Source of the DNA: Rheinheimera sp.
GTDB taxonomy: Bacteria; Pseudomonadota; Gammaproteobacteria; Enterobacterales; Alteromonadaceae
NCBI GenBank assembly: GCA_008015325.1
Contig: SSFI01000126.1
Span: forward strand, 1-54,762
Length of the DNA: 54,762 nucleotides
Direction of reading: 5' to 3'
Made by a program: the position numbers and the translations under genes. The notes beneath the pieces are model-generated. The model did not search any database. It had not been told where the DNA came from and was given only the letters and a program-made list of their open reading frames with translations. Positions 25,693 through 33,828 of this stretch are shown here, one piece after another; positions within the stretch are counted from its first letter, which is position 1, and each line of letters starts with the position of its first letter.

Positions 25693-26535
25693 ATGAGCAT
25701 TGTTTTTACTAACCGCTACGCCACCCATCCGGATGACGTGAAGCATTACGACACCGACAAGCTGCGTCAGCATTTTCTGCTGGATAACCTGATGCAGCCC
25801 GACACCCTGGTGCTGAACTACACCCACTATGAGCGGCTGATTGTCGGCAGCGCGGTACCGATGAAAGGCCCGGTGTTGCTGCAAACGGTGGATGCGCTCA
25901 AAGCCGAATATTTCCTCGAGCGGCGTGAACTCGGCGTGATCAATACCGGCGGCGCCGGGGTGGTGGAAGTCGATGGCACGGCTTATCCGCTGGATTTCCG
26001 TGAAGCGCTGTATGTTGGTAAAGGCGCGCGCGACGTGCGGTTTATCTCCAACGATGCGTCGAATCCTGCCAAGTTTTATCTGAATTCAACGCCGGCGCAT
26101 CAGCAATACCCGAACCGGCATATCACCATGGCCGACTGTAATGTGCTGCACATGGGCGCGCTCGAGACCAGCAATAAACGCGACATTTACCAGCTGATGA
26201 TTAAAGGCGTGGTCGACACTTGCCAGCTACAAATGGGCCTGACTGTGCTGCATCCGGGCAGTGTCTGGAACACCATGCCGGCGCACCAGCATGACCGCCG
26301 GATGGAAGCTTATTTCTATTTTGGCCTCAGCGAAGGCCAACAGGTTTGCCACTTTATGGGCGAACCGCAACAAACCCGGCATATCTTCACCGGCAACGAT
26401 CAGGCGGTGGTGTCGCCGCCATGGTCTATTCACAGCGGTTGCGGCACCGGCAGTTACACCTTTATCTGGGGCATGGCCGGCGAAAACCACGATTACAACG
26501 ATATGGATAAATTTCCGGCCAGCGCTTTGCGTTAA
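25693..26535 (+). CDS. kduI: 5-dehydro-4-deoxy-D-glucuronate isomerase KduI
   Basis: 280 residues, the family length. Cupin-fold isomerase that turns 4-deoxy-5-ketouronate into 2,5-diketo-3-deoxygluconate. Typical text: RELGVINTGGAGVVEVDGTA, YVGKGARDVRFISND, and the metal site in MPAHQHDRRMEAYFYF (two His and Glu), then SPPWSIHSGCGTGSYTFIWG and NHDYNDMD at the end. Start at the ATG at 25693 with TTTGGAG upstream. It follows kduD by 31 bases. A hairpin with a short T run follows the stop and may reduce transcription into the TRAP genes. Confidence 0.95.
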   Translation: MSIVFTNRYATHPDDVKHYDTDKLRQHFLLDNLMQPDTLVLNYTHYERLIVGSAVPMKGPVLLQTVDALKAEYFLERRELGVINTGGAGVVEVDGTAYPLDFREALYVGKGARDVRFISNDASNPAKFYLNSTPAHQQYPNRHITMADCNVLHMGALETSNKRDIYQLMIKGVVDTCQLQMGLTVLHPGSVWNTMPAHQHDRRMEAYFYFGLSEGQQVCHFMGEPQQTRHIFTGNDQAVVSPPWSIHSGCGTGSYTFIWGMAGENHDYNDMDKFPASALR

Positions 26536-26558
26536 CTATTGATTTAGCTCTATAAACC

Positions 26559-26595
26559 GGTGCCGGCACCCTATAACACTACAGCCGGCGCCTTT
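26559..26595 (+). terminator. Hairpin between kduI and the TRAP genes
   Basis: GGTGCCGGC (26559-26567) pairs with GCCGGCGCC (26584-26592), one G-U, followed by TTT. It lies 24 bases after the kduI stop and 20 before the dctP start. It may act as a partial terminator setting lower expression of the transporter. Confidence 0.45.
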
Positions 26596-26613
26596 CTCGA
26601 CAGGGGAGATAAC

Positions 26614-27687
26614 ATGAAGAGCTTGTTGCGCCGCAGCGGCGTGCTGGCGCTGAGTTTCATACTCAGTGTCCTGCTTAGCAGCTGCAGCAAACCAGAAGAA
26701 CAAGTGCTGACCTTGCGCATGGCCCATACGCTGGACCAGGAGCATGTGGTGCACAAAGCGATGGTGAAACTGGCCGAACGGCTGGACCACTATTCACATG
26801 GCACCATGAAGATCCGCATTTACAGCGGTGGCCAGCTTGGTTCTGAGCGGGAATTGATTGAGTTACTGCAGATTGGCTCACTGGCGCTGACCAAAGTATC
26901 CGCCGCACCGCTGGAAGGTTTTGCGCCTAATATGCAGCTCTTTAGCGTACCTTATGTGTTTCGCGATGAGCAGCAGCTGTGGCAGGTGTTGCAGGGCGAG
27001 ATTGGTCAAGAGTTGCTGGCAGAGCTTTCGCCGGTGCGGTTAAAAGGCCTGGGTTATTACGATGCCGGTAGCCGCAGTTTTTATACCACCAACAAAAAAA
27101 TCAGCACGCCGGCGGATTTAGCCGGACAAAAATTCCGCGTGCCGAACAGCCAAACTGCCGTGCAAATGGTGCAAACCTTAGGTGGCGCGGCAACACCGGT
27201 CGACTGGGGTGAGCTTTACACCGCGCTGCAACAAGGCGTGGTCGATGGTGCGGAAAATAACCCACCGAGTTTTTACCTGTCGCGGCACTATGAATTATCC
27301 AAGTACTACGTGCTGGATGAACACACCGCAGTGCCGGATGTGATCCTGATGAGCCAACATATCTGGAACAGCTTAACCGCCGAACAACAAGGCTGGCTGC
27401 AGCAGGCTTTTGCCGATTCGCAGGTCTGGCAGCGTGAGGCCTGGCAGGCACAGACCAAAGATGCGCTCGATAAGGTGAAAGCCGCCGGTGTGGAAGTGAT
27501 TTATCCGGATAAACAACCCTTTATCGACGCAGTACAACCGCTGCATCAGGCGTTAAAAGACACACCGGTCGGCGCTTTGATGGCAAAAATAGCCGCGATG
27601 CCAGCCACAGTAGCACCTGTACCACTAGCACCTGTAACCGCGTCGCCAGCGACAGCGCCGGCTGCGCAGGAGAAACCTCATGAATAA
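26614..27687 (+). CDS. dctP: TRAP transporter substrate-binding protein (DctP/UehA type)
   Basis: 357 residues with a lipoprotein-style leader (LALSFILSVLLSSCSKPEE), so the binding protein is probably membrane-tethered. DctP-family marks: MAHTLDQEHVVHKAMVKLAE, IYSGGQLGSERELIELLQIG, FRVPNSQTAVQMVQTLGG with the conserved Arg that binds the substrate carboxylate, and DGAENNPPSFYLSRHYE. It would capture a uronate or short oligouronide in the periplasm. The C-terminus carries an extra Ala/Pro/Thr-rich tail of about 30 residues not typical of the family. Start ATG at 26614 after GGGGAGA. Overlaps dctQ by 8 bases. Confidence 0.9.
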   Translation: MKSLLRRSGVLALSFILSVLLSSCSKPEEQVLTLRMAHTLDQEHVVHKAMVKLAERLDHYSHGTMKIRIYSGGQLGSERELIELLQIGSLALTKVSAAPLEGFAPNMQLFSVPYVFRDEQQLWQVLQGEIGQELLAELSPVRLKGLGYYDAGSRSFYTTNKKISTPADLAGQKFRVPNSQTAVQMVQTLGGAATPVDWGELYTALQQGVVDGAENNPPSFYLSRHYELSKYYVLDEHTAVPDVILMSQHIWNSLTAEQQGWLQQAFADSQVWQREAWQAQTKDALDKVKAAGVEVIYPDKQPFIDAVQPLHQALKDTPVGALMAKIAAMPATVAPVPLAPVTASPATAPAAQEKPHE

Positions 27688-28180
27688 AACCGTATTCTGG
27701 CTCGATGAAGCGTTAAAACGTCTGCTGATTGGCCTGATGGCGACCATTGTGCTGGTGGTGTGCTGGCAGGTGGTATCGCGTTTTATTCTCGGTGAACCCA
27801 GTTCCATGACCGAAGAAATTTCCCGTACGCTGTTGTTGTGGATTGGCATGCTCGGTGCCGCGCTGGCCTATCGCACCGGCCAGCATTTGGGCCTCGACAT
27901 CCTGACATCGAAATTCAGCCCGCAGTGGCAGCGCCGGGTGGCGATTTTACTGACTGCGCTGGTAGTGCTGTTTGCGCTGGCTGTGATGGTGGGCGGCGGC
28001 GGGGCGCTGGTGCAGCTGACTTTTGAGCTGAACCAGATGTCGGCAGCCTTGGGTATCCGCGTGGCCTGGATTTATCTGGCTTTGCCATTGGCGGGGTTTT
28101 TAATCGCGTTTTATGGCGTCTGCCAACTGATTTGTTTGTGGCGCGGTGACACGCTGACGCCAACCGGAGGCTGCGAATAA
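27680..28180 (+). CDS. dctQ: TRAP transporter small permease (DctQ)
   Basis: 166 residues, four membrane helices. DctQ pattern: MATIVLVVCWQVVSRFILGE with the conserved Arg-Phe, PSSMTEEISRTLLLWIGMLG (the E..R..W motif), a third helix (ILLTALVVLFALAVMVGGGG) and a fourth (VAWIYLALPLAGFLIAFYGV). It forms the membrane complex with the large subunit. It overlaps dctP by 8 bases and its TAA shares a base with the next ATG, so the three are translated as a unit. Confidence 0.9.
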   Translation: MNKTVFWLDEALKRLLIGLMATIVLVVCWQVVSRFILGEPSSMTEEISRTLLLWIGMLGAALAYRTGQHLGLDILTSKFSPQWQRRVAILLTALVVLFALAVMVGGGGALVQLTFELNQMSAALGIRVAWIYLALPLAGFLIAFYGVCQLICLWRGDTLTPTGGCE

Positions 28181-29475
28181 TGGAAATGTCTGCATTGGTG
28201 CTCTTGGGCATCTTTTTTGTCCTGCTGTTTTTAAACGTACCCATTTCGTTTTGTATTGGCCTCGCCACACTTGGCACTATGTTACTCAGCATGGATGTAT
28301 TGCCGGCGCTGACGACATTGGCGCAGCGCATGGCCGGTGGCCTGAATAGTTTTGCTTTGCTCGCCATTCCGTTTTTTGTGTTGTCGGGTTTATTGATGGG
28401 GCGCGGCGGTATCGCCAAACGGCTGATTGAATGTGCGATGGCGCTGGTCGGTGCGCTGCCGGGTGGCCTGGCGTTGGTTAATGTGCTGTCTTGTATGTTG
28501 TTTGGTGCTATTTCCGGTTCGGCCGTGGCAGCCACTTCAGCGATCGGCAGTTTTATGCTGCCGGAGATGAAAAAACAGGGTTATGACGATTCTTACAGCG
28601 CAGCGGTGACAGCTGCTGCTGCGACGACCGGCATGCTGATCCCGCCGTCGAACATTATGATTGTCTACGCGATTGCGAGCGGTGGTGTGTCTATTGCTGC
28701 GCTTTTTGTCGCCGGTTATTTGCCGGGCATTTTACTCGGTGTGGCGCTGATGATTGTTTGTGCCGGATATGCCCGCGTCAAAGGCTATCCGGTCGGGGCG
28801 CGTTTACCGCTCAAATTAGTGGTCAGTAAGATTGCCGCTGCGGTCCCGAGCCTGCTGATGATCATCGTGGTGATTGGCGGCATTATCAAGGGCGCTTTCA
28901 CTGCGACCGAAGCCGGTGCCATCGCCGTAGTGTATTCCTTTGTGCTGGCGGTATTGGTGTACAAAGAAGTGGCCTGGGCAGATTTGGGCAAAATTCTGCT
29001 GAAATCGACTGAAACCACCGCCATAGTGCTGGCGCTGATTGCCACATCGGCGGCGATGTCGTGGATTTTGTCCTATGAAAATATTCCGCAGAGCATCAGC
29101 ACAGGTTTGCTGGCTTTAAGTGAAAACCCAATCATCATCCTGCTTATCATCAACCTGATATTGTTAGTGGTGGGCGCTTTTATGGATATGACGCCGGCCG
29201 TGCTGATCTTCACGCCGATTTTCCTGCCGGTGGCGGTGGAGCTGGGCGTGTCGCCGCTGCACTTTGGCATCATGATGATCCTGAACCTGTCGATTGGTCT
29301 GGTGTCGCCGCCGGTCGGCAGTGTGCTCTTTGTTGCCTGCGCTGTGGCCAAAGTGAAGCTGGAACAGATGATTAAACCGCTGTTGCCGATGTATGCTGCG
29401 ATGATTGTGGTGTTATTGCTGGTGACTTATGTGCCGGCGATCAGCGAATGGCTGCCGTCTGTGGTGGGTCTGTAA
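28180..29475 (+). CDS. dctM: TRAP transporter large permease (DctM)
   Basis: 431 residues, about 12 membrane helices, the sodium-coupled transport subunit. Typical blocks: PISFCIGLATLGTMLLSM, FALLAIPFFVLSGLLMGRGG, ISGSAVAATSAIGSFMLPEM, GMLIPPSNIMIVYAIASGGV and GLVSPPVGSVLFVACAVAKV. Coupled to dctQ by a TAATG overlap. A hairpin follows the stop. Together with the receptor it gives a route for pectin breakdown products from outside to the cytoplasm. Confidence 0.93.
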   Translation: MEMSALVLLGIFFVLLFLNVPISFCIGLATLGTMLLSMDVLPALTTLAQRMAGGLNSFALLAIPFFVLSGLLMGRGGIAKRLIECAMALVGALPGGLALVNVLSCMLFGAISGSAVAATSAIGSFMLPEMKKQGYDDSYSAAVTAAAATTGMLIPPSNIMIVYAIASGGVSIAALFVAGYLPGILLGVALMIVCAGYARVKGYPVGARLPLKLVVSKIAAAVPSLLMIIVVIGGIIKGAFTATEAGAIAVVYSFVLAVLVYKEVAWADLGKILLKSTETTAIVLALIATSAAMSWILSYENIPQSISTGLLALSENPIIILLIINLILLVVGAFMDMTPAVLIFTPIFLPVAVELGVSPLHFGIMMILNLSIGLVSPPVGSVLFVACAVAKVKLEQMIKPLLPMYAAMIVVLLLVTYVPAISEWLPSVVGL

Positions 29476-29501
29476 CAGGATTAACAGTTGAAACAGCAAC
29501 A

Positions 29502-29536
29502 AAGCGGGTGGGTGTAGCACTTCCACCGCTTGTTCA
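29502..29536 (+). terminator. Hairpin after dctM
   Basis: AAGCGGGTGG pairs with CCACCGCTT with one bulged G; a weak GTTCATT run follows. It lies 27 bases after the dctM stop and likely ends the kdu-TRAP operon. Confidence 0.5.
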
Positions 29537-29549
29537 TTAGAATGACGCT

Positions 29550-29581
29550 GCCGGCCTGATGTCCTTCACTGACAGGCCGGC
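29550..29581 (+). promoter_or_regulatory. Perfect 9-bp hairpin around the first ATG of the LacI-type gene
   Basis: GCCGGCCTG (29550-29558) and CAGGCCGGC (29573-29581) are exact complements; the 14-base loop begins with the ATG at 29559. It could be a second terminator stem, an operator, or a leader structure that shuts off the ATG. Confidence 0.55.
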
Positions 29582-30641
29582 GACACAGCAGCTCAGACCG
29601 CCCGGGAGAACTATCATTTACACGCTGAAATCATCCACTATTAACGATGTGGCCCGCTTAGCCGGAGTGTCGAAACGCACGGTGTCGCGGGTGATTAATG
29701 GCTCGCTGGCGGTCGGTGAATCGACGCGGGTCAAAGTGGAAAAAGTGATAGCTGAGCTGAATTATTCGCCAAGCCCGCAAGCGCGGGGTCTTGCTTCGAG
29801 CCGCTCTTATCTGCTCGGGCTCATCTATGACAACCCCGATGCGCTTTATCTCGATGATGTGCAGCGTGGTGTGCTGGAAGTGTGCAGTCAGCTGGGTTAC
29901 GAGCTGGTAGTGCATCCGTGCCGCTATCGCAGTGAAACCCTGGTGCAGGACTGTTTTGCTTTTATCAACCGCTCTAAACTCGATGGCGTGATTTTGCTGC
30001 CGCCGGTGTCGGAGCTGGATCATCTCGCCAGCGCGCTGAAACAGGCCGAGCGGCCTTATGTGCGCTTAACCTCTGTACTGCTGGATGAAACTTATCATTC
30101 GGTGGTGTCGGACGACCGCGCCGCCGCTGCCGAAATGGCGCGTTATTTTGCTCAGCTTGGTCATCAGCAAATTGCTTTTATCAGCGGGCCGCAGCGCTAT
30201 AAATCGTCCACCGAACGGATGGAAGGCTTTCAGCTCGGGTTGTCGGCCTATGGCATCAAACTGCGGCCGGACTGGATTGTCGAAGGCAATAACAGTTTTG
30301 AAACCGGCATTGAATGTGCGCAGCAACTGCTGAGCGGCGCAGAAAAGCCCACCGCGATTTTCGCCAACAACGACCAGATGGCTGCCGGTGTACTCAAAGC
30401 TGCGCATGAGCTTGGTATTAAAGTGCCGGACCAGCTGTCGGTCGCTGGCTTTGATGACAACTTACTGGCCAGCCGGATCATTCCGGCGCTGACCACAATC
30501 CGCCGGCCGGTGCGGCAAATGGCGCAGCTCGCCGCCACCAAAATCATCATGGATATCGAAGACAACCGCCACGCTGCCGGCCACGTCGCGGCCAAAGTCG
30601 CGCCGACGCTGGTGGTGCGGGAATCCACCAAACGGCTCTGA
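29559..30641 (+). CDS. LacI-family regulator of the pectin genes
   Basis: LacI-type repressor. The N-terminal HTH reads SSTINDVARLAGVSKRTVSR, VINGSLAVGESTR and the hinge SPSPQARGLASSRSYLLGLI. A periplasmic-binding-protein-like sensor domain follows (IAFISGPQRYKSSTERMEGF; IFANNDQMAAGVLKAAHELG; SVAGFDDNLLASRIIPALTT). The ATG at 29559 is the only standard start, but it lies in a hairpin loop with no SD. A good GGGAGA lies just before an ATT at 29616, which would give the usual short N-terminus. Position and the CG-centred palindromes before the receptor/kduD, polygalacturonase and uxaA genes make it the natural regulator, probably relieved by a KDG-like metabolite. Confidence 0.88.
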   Translation: MSFTDRPATQQLRPPGRTIIYTLKSSTINDVARLAGVSKRTVSRVINGSLAVGESTRVKVEKVIAELNYSPSPQARGLASSRSYLLGLIYDNPDALYLDDVQRGVLEVCSQLGYELVVHPCRYRSETLVQDCFAFINRSKLDGVILLPPVSELDHLASALKQAERPYVRLTSVLLDETYHSVVSDDRAAAAEMARYFAQLGHQQIAFISGPQRYKSSTERMEGFQLGLSAYGIKLRPDWIVEGNNSFETGIECAQQLLSGAEKPTAIFANNDQMAAGVLKAAHELGIKVPDQLSVAGFDDNLLASRIIPALTTIRRPVRQMAQLAATKIIMDIEDNRHAAGHVAAKVAPTLVVRESTKRL

Positions 30642-30642
30642 C

Positions 30643-31002
30643 ATGCTGCGCATGTTGTGCTGGCGGCTGTTAGCGCTTAGCAGTTTAACGCTTGGGCTGA
30701 TTGGCATGCTGTTGCCAGGACTGCCGACCGTGCCTTTTGTGTTGTTGTCAGCCTTTGCTGCCGGTAAAGGCTGGCCGCGATTTGAAAACTGGTTACTGGC
30801 GCATCCGAAGTTCGGCCCGCCGGTCCAGCAATGGCGTCAGCATGGCGCTGTAGCGCGCCGGGCTAAGTGGCTGGCGAGTCTGATGATGGTGTTTAGCCTT
30901 TGCTTATTGTGGTACAGCAATCTGATGTTGTGGCTGCAGCTGTTGGTGAGCACCACCTTGTTTTTAGTGCTGATGTGGTTGTGGCGCCGCCCTGAGCGCT
31001 GA
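30643..31002 (+). CDS. DUF454/YbaN-family inner-membrane protein
   Basis: 119 residues. Family text: LGLIGMLLPGLPTVPFVLLS, AAGKGWPRFENWLLAHPKFG, then RRAKWLASLMMVFSL and a last helix pair ending in RRPER. Three or four membrane helices. YbaN-type proteins have no established function. It starts one base after the LacI-type stop, so it may be read through from the regulator transcript. Confidence 0.85.
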   Translation: MLRMLCWRLLALSSLTLGLIGMLLPGLPTVPFVLLSAFAAGKGWPRFENWLLAHPKFGPPVQQWRQHGAVARRAKWLASLMMVFSLCLLWYSNLMLWLQLLVSTTLFLVLMWLWRRPER

Positions 31003-31108
31003 CCAGCTGTTTTTCCTGACAAATTCCCGCTTGCCCCATTTACTTCTGCTTAATTTTTCTGCAGTCTTTTTCTATGCACCTGCGGCAACTTAGCAAAGGA
31101 CAAGCAGC

Positions 31109-31972
31109 ATGATGGCAGACAGAGCAAGCGGATTGTGGTTCAGCATAGCGCCGCTGTTGGCTGGTTTTGCCGTGTTGGCACTGGCGGGCGTCGCGCCGCA
31201 GCTGTATCTGGTGCAGGCCGGCAGTTTGTTGCTGGCGGCGCTGCTGATTTGGCTCGGTGCGCGCAGCGAAGGTGATGTGATGCCTGGTACTTTGCAGGCG
31301 CTGGCCTGCTTATTGGTGTTGCTGCTTGGCGCACCGCTGCTGGCGGAGTTGACCGGCCTGACCGCAGACGCTCCGCAGCGCTGGCTGCAATTAGGGACGC
31401 TGCAGCTTTATAGCGGTGGCTTGTTACTGCCAGCCATTCTGGTGCTGGTGGCTGTGTTGTTCCAACAACCGCAAAGCCGCGCTGCAGCCTGCGGTATTTT
31501 GCTGGCAGGTGCTTTATTTCTGGCGTTGCAGCCTGACGCTGCGCAGCTGTTGGCGCTGACTATCGCTTTTCCCTTGTTATATTTGCAGGCCTGCCGGCCC
31601 GGCGTCAGCGCCGGCTGGTTGCCGCTGGGCTGTTTTGTGCCATTGCTGGCCTTGTGTTATTGGGCGTTGCAGCAGCAGGACGGCCTGCAAAGTGTGCCTT
31701 ATGTTGAAGGTGTGTTTGCGCTGGCGTTTAGTGTTGCCTGGTGGAGCGGTGCATTAGTCATTGGCGCTGCAGTGTTGTTATTATTGGTGCTGTACCGGCA
31801 AAGCCTGCTGGACCAACCCTGGCTTGCCGCGGTGGCGGTTTATTATGCCGTGTTATACGGCGGCTCAGTCGCAGGCGCCACGCCAGCGCCGCTGTTAGGT
31901 TACGGCGCTGCACCTGTGCTGGGTTTTGGCCTGATGCTGGGGCTGTCATTATGGCTGCGGCAGCGCGTCTGA
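31109..31972 (+). CDS. Polytopic membrane protein with SEDS (FtsW/RodA)-like traces
   Basis: 287 residues, about nine or ten membrane helices, very Leu- and Ala-rich. Two stretches recall FtsW/RodA glycosyltransferases: QRWLQLGTLQLYSGGLLLPA (compare the RRWISLGPFSLQPSE loop) and LLGYGAAPVLGFGLMLGLSL near the C-terminus (compare the SYGGSSLL motif). The protein is some 90-100 residues shorter than FtsW or RodA and lacks their conserved catalytic Asp region as far as I can see. Function unknown; alternatively just a chance likeness in a Leu-rich protein. ATGATG start after AAGGACAAGC. Confidence 0.5.
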   Translation: MMADRASGLWFSIAPLLAGFAVLALAGVAPQLYLVQAGSLLLAALLIWLGARSEGDVMPGTLQALACLLVLLLGAPLLAELTGLTADAPQRWLQLGTLQLYSGGLLLPAILVLVAVLFQQPQSRAAACGILLAGALFLALQPDAAQLLALTIAFPLLYLQACRPGVSAGWLPLGCFVPLLALCYWALQQQDGLQSVPYVEGVFALAFSVAWWSGALVIGAAVLLLLVLYRQSLLDQPWLAAVAVYYAVLYGGSVAGATPAPLLGYGAAPVLGFGLMLGLSLWLRQRV

Positions 31973-31987
31973 GCTACGGAGTTTTTA

Positions 31988-32593
31988 ATGTCCCACGATT
32001 TTTTTGCCCAGAAAGCGGCGTCCTACGAACAAAATCCGCAGCGGGTGGATAATGTAGTTGCAATAGGCAATGCCATTAAAGCGCAGGTGCTGCTGAACCG
32101 CGACATGCAATTGCTCGATTTTGGTTCTGGTACTGGCTTGTTATTGCAGCAAATCGCGCCTTTGGTCGGCAAAATCACTGCGATTGATGTCTCACCTTCA
32201 ATGAATGCGCAGCTGCGTGCTAAAGCGCCAGACATCGCCTGCGAGCTGGAAGTGCTGGAACAGGACCTGCTGCAAACGCCGATAAACCGCCAGTTTGACG
32301 GCATCATCTCCTCGATGACCCTGCATCATATCGCTGATATCCCGGCGTTATTGCGTGAGTTTCACCGCCTGCTCAAACCCGGCGGTTTTATCGCGCTGGC
32401 TGATTTAGACCTGGAGGACGGCAGTTTTCACACTGAGGACACCGGGGTATTCCATTGTGGTTTTGACCGTACCGACATCGCCGCACAGGCACTAGCTGCA
32501 GGTTTTACCGATGTGCAGGTGGTTGACGCCAGTGTGGTGCAAAAACCGCACGGCCAGTATCCGGTGTTTTTGTTATCGGGCCGGCGCAGCTAA
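31988..32593 (+). CDS. Class I SAM-dependent methyltransferase
   Basis: 201 residues, seven-strand fold. SAM motifs: QLLDFGSGTGLLLQQIAPLV (motif I), ITAIDVSPSMNAQLRAKA (acidic end of strand 2), FDGIISSMTLHHIADIPALL (motif IV region) and LKPGGFIALADLDLEDG. Likely a small-molecule methyltransferase of the UbiE/Methyltransf_11 type; the substrate is unknown. Starts 15 bases after the membrane-protein gene, probably one transcript. Confidence 0.85.
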   Translation: MSHDFFAQKAASYEQNPQRVDNVVAIGNAIKAQVLLNRDMQLLDFGSGTGLLLQQIAPLVGKITAIDVSPSMNAQLRAKAPDIACELEVLEQDLLQTPINRQFDGIISSMTLHHIADIPALLREFHRLLKPGGFIALADLDLEDGSFHTEDTGVFHCGFDRTDIAAQALAAGFTDVQVVDASVVQKPHGQYPVFLLSGRRS

Positions 32594-32687
32594 AACGCGC
32601 TGATGCTTTTGTCGATAGATTTGCAGAAACACATTGTTGCCTGCCAACTGGCTGTGGTCGGCGTAGCACTGCGGCAATATGGGTCCG

Positions 32688-32834
32688 ATGAAGTTGACTA
32701 TCGCCGCAGTGCGCTACCTCGAAGTCGGCGATCGCAGTGCCGGCGATGCTGTGGCTTACCCGGATAATGACTTGCGCGCCGATTTCGTCGCCGGCCAGTG
32801 GCAGTTCAGCCACAAAGATGGCACGCCTTATTAG
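32688..32834 (+). CDS. Possible 48-residue ORF or gene remnant
   Basis: In the 430-base gap between the methyltransferase and the DUF2798 gene one short frame has natural protein composition: MKLTIAAVRYLEVGDRSAGD, continuing to a Trp/Phe-rich end (GQWQFSHKDGTPY). There is no clear ribosome binding site (GGGTCCG only). It could be a small gene or the preserved tail of a lost one. The rest of the gap shows no coding signal. Confidence 0.25.
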   Translation: MKLTIAAVRYLEVGDRSAGDAVAYPDNDLRADFVAGQWQFSHKDGTPY

Positions 32835-33024
32835 GTTTTAAGGCAGACTGTGTTTTACCCTCAGAAAAACTGATACCCCCATCTGAAATGACAATTAGAC
32901 GGCGCCGGCCCGGCGCTGCACACTGTGCACATCGCCGGTTCCTGTGCTGACAACTACGCGGAAACCGGCAGCAACCTAACTGAAATCCGAAAAAAGGTGC
33001 TATTGCAGGCGCCGGGAGTAACCA

Positions 33025-33255
33025 ATGATCGCACGCAAACATACGCCTTATGTGTTCTCGTTTTTTATGTCGCTATTGATGTCGGGCATTATGTCCTTTG
33101 TCATTACGCTGCTGAATCTGGGCCCGGTCGAAGGTCTGGCCGGCATCTGGTTACATGCCTGGGGCATGGCCTTTATTGTCGCCTTTCCAACCATAGTTGC
33201 AGTGACGCCGCTGGTGCGGATGTTGGTCAATGCCGTCGTGGATAAAGAAGCTTGA
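33025..33255 (+). CDS. DUF2798 small membrane protein
   Basis: 76 residues, two membrane helices: PYVFSFFMSLLMSGIMSFVI and WLHAWGMAFIVAFPTIVAVT, the DUF2798 layout (P...F....S..MS..V.......W...W...F..AFP). Function unknown. Followed after 33 bases by the DUF2938 gene, a pair I have seen together near LysR regulators. Confidence 0.85.
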   Translation: MIARKHTPYVFSFFMSLLMSGIMSFVITLLNLGPVEGLAGIWLHAWGMAFIVAFPTIVAVTPLVRMLVNAVVDKEA

Positions 33256-33288
33256 AGTGATAAATAGCGACTGAAGCAGGAGATGACA

Positions 33289-33804
33289 ATGGATACTTTA
33301 TGGCAACTGAGCTGCGCTGCACTGATACTTGGTATCGGCGCGACACTGGTGCTGGATGGCTGGTCTTTATTCCTCAACAAAGGTTTTGGCATTAAATCGC
33401 TGAGTTTCTGTCTGGTTGGTCGCTGGTTTGCACTGATGCGCCGCGGGCAATTCCGCCACAACGGCATTGGCAAAGCGCCGGCACAAGGCGGTGAATGTGC
33501 ACTCGGCTGGACTGCGCATTATGCGATAGGGGTGCTGTTCGCTGTGCCATTGTTATGCTGGCAGGGCGGCCAATGGCTGGCCACACCGACACTGGCCCCG
33601 GCGCTGATACTAGGCGCCGTCACAGTGCTGCTGCCATTTCTGCTGATGCAGCCGGCCTTTGGTCTTGGCATTGCTGCGGCAAAAACAGCGGCGCCCAGGG
33701 CGGCCCGGCTGAAAAGCCTCAGCAGCCATCTGGTATTTGGTGTTGGTTTGTACCTGTCGGCACTGCTTTATAACGCTTGGTCCGTCACCTTATTGCCGGT
33801 CTGA
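33289..33804 (+). CDS. DUF2938 membrane protein
   Basis: 171 residues, four or five membrane helices. Typical text: GATLVLDGWSLFLNKGFGIK, ALMRRGQFRHNGIGKAPA, GWTAHYAIGVLFAVPLL and LLPFLLMQPAFGLGIAAAKT. Function unknown. The ATG at 33289 sits six bases from AGGAG; another ATG at 33283 overlaps that site and is less likely. Confidence 0.85.
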   Translation: MDTLWQLSCAALILGIGATLVLDGWSLFLNKGFGIKSLSFCLVGRWFALMRRGQFRHNGIGKAPAQGGECALGWTAHYAIGVLFAVPLLCWQGGQWLATPTLAPALILGAVTVLLPFLLMQPAFGLGIAAAKTAAPRAARLKSLSSHLVFGVGLYLSALLYNAWSVTLLPV

Positions 33805-33828
33805 TTTTGCTTAACGAGAGGTCTTTAT

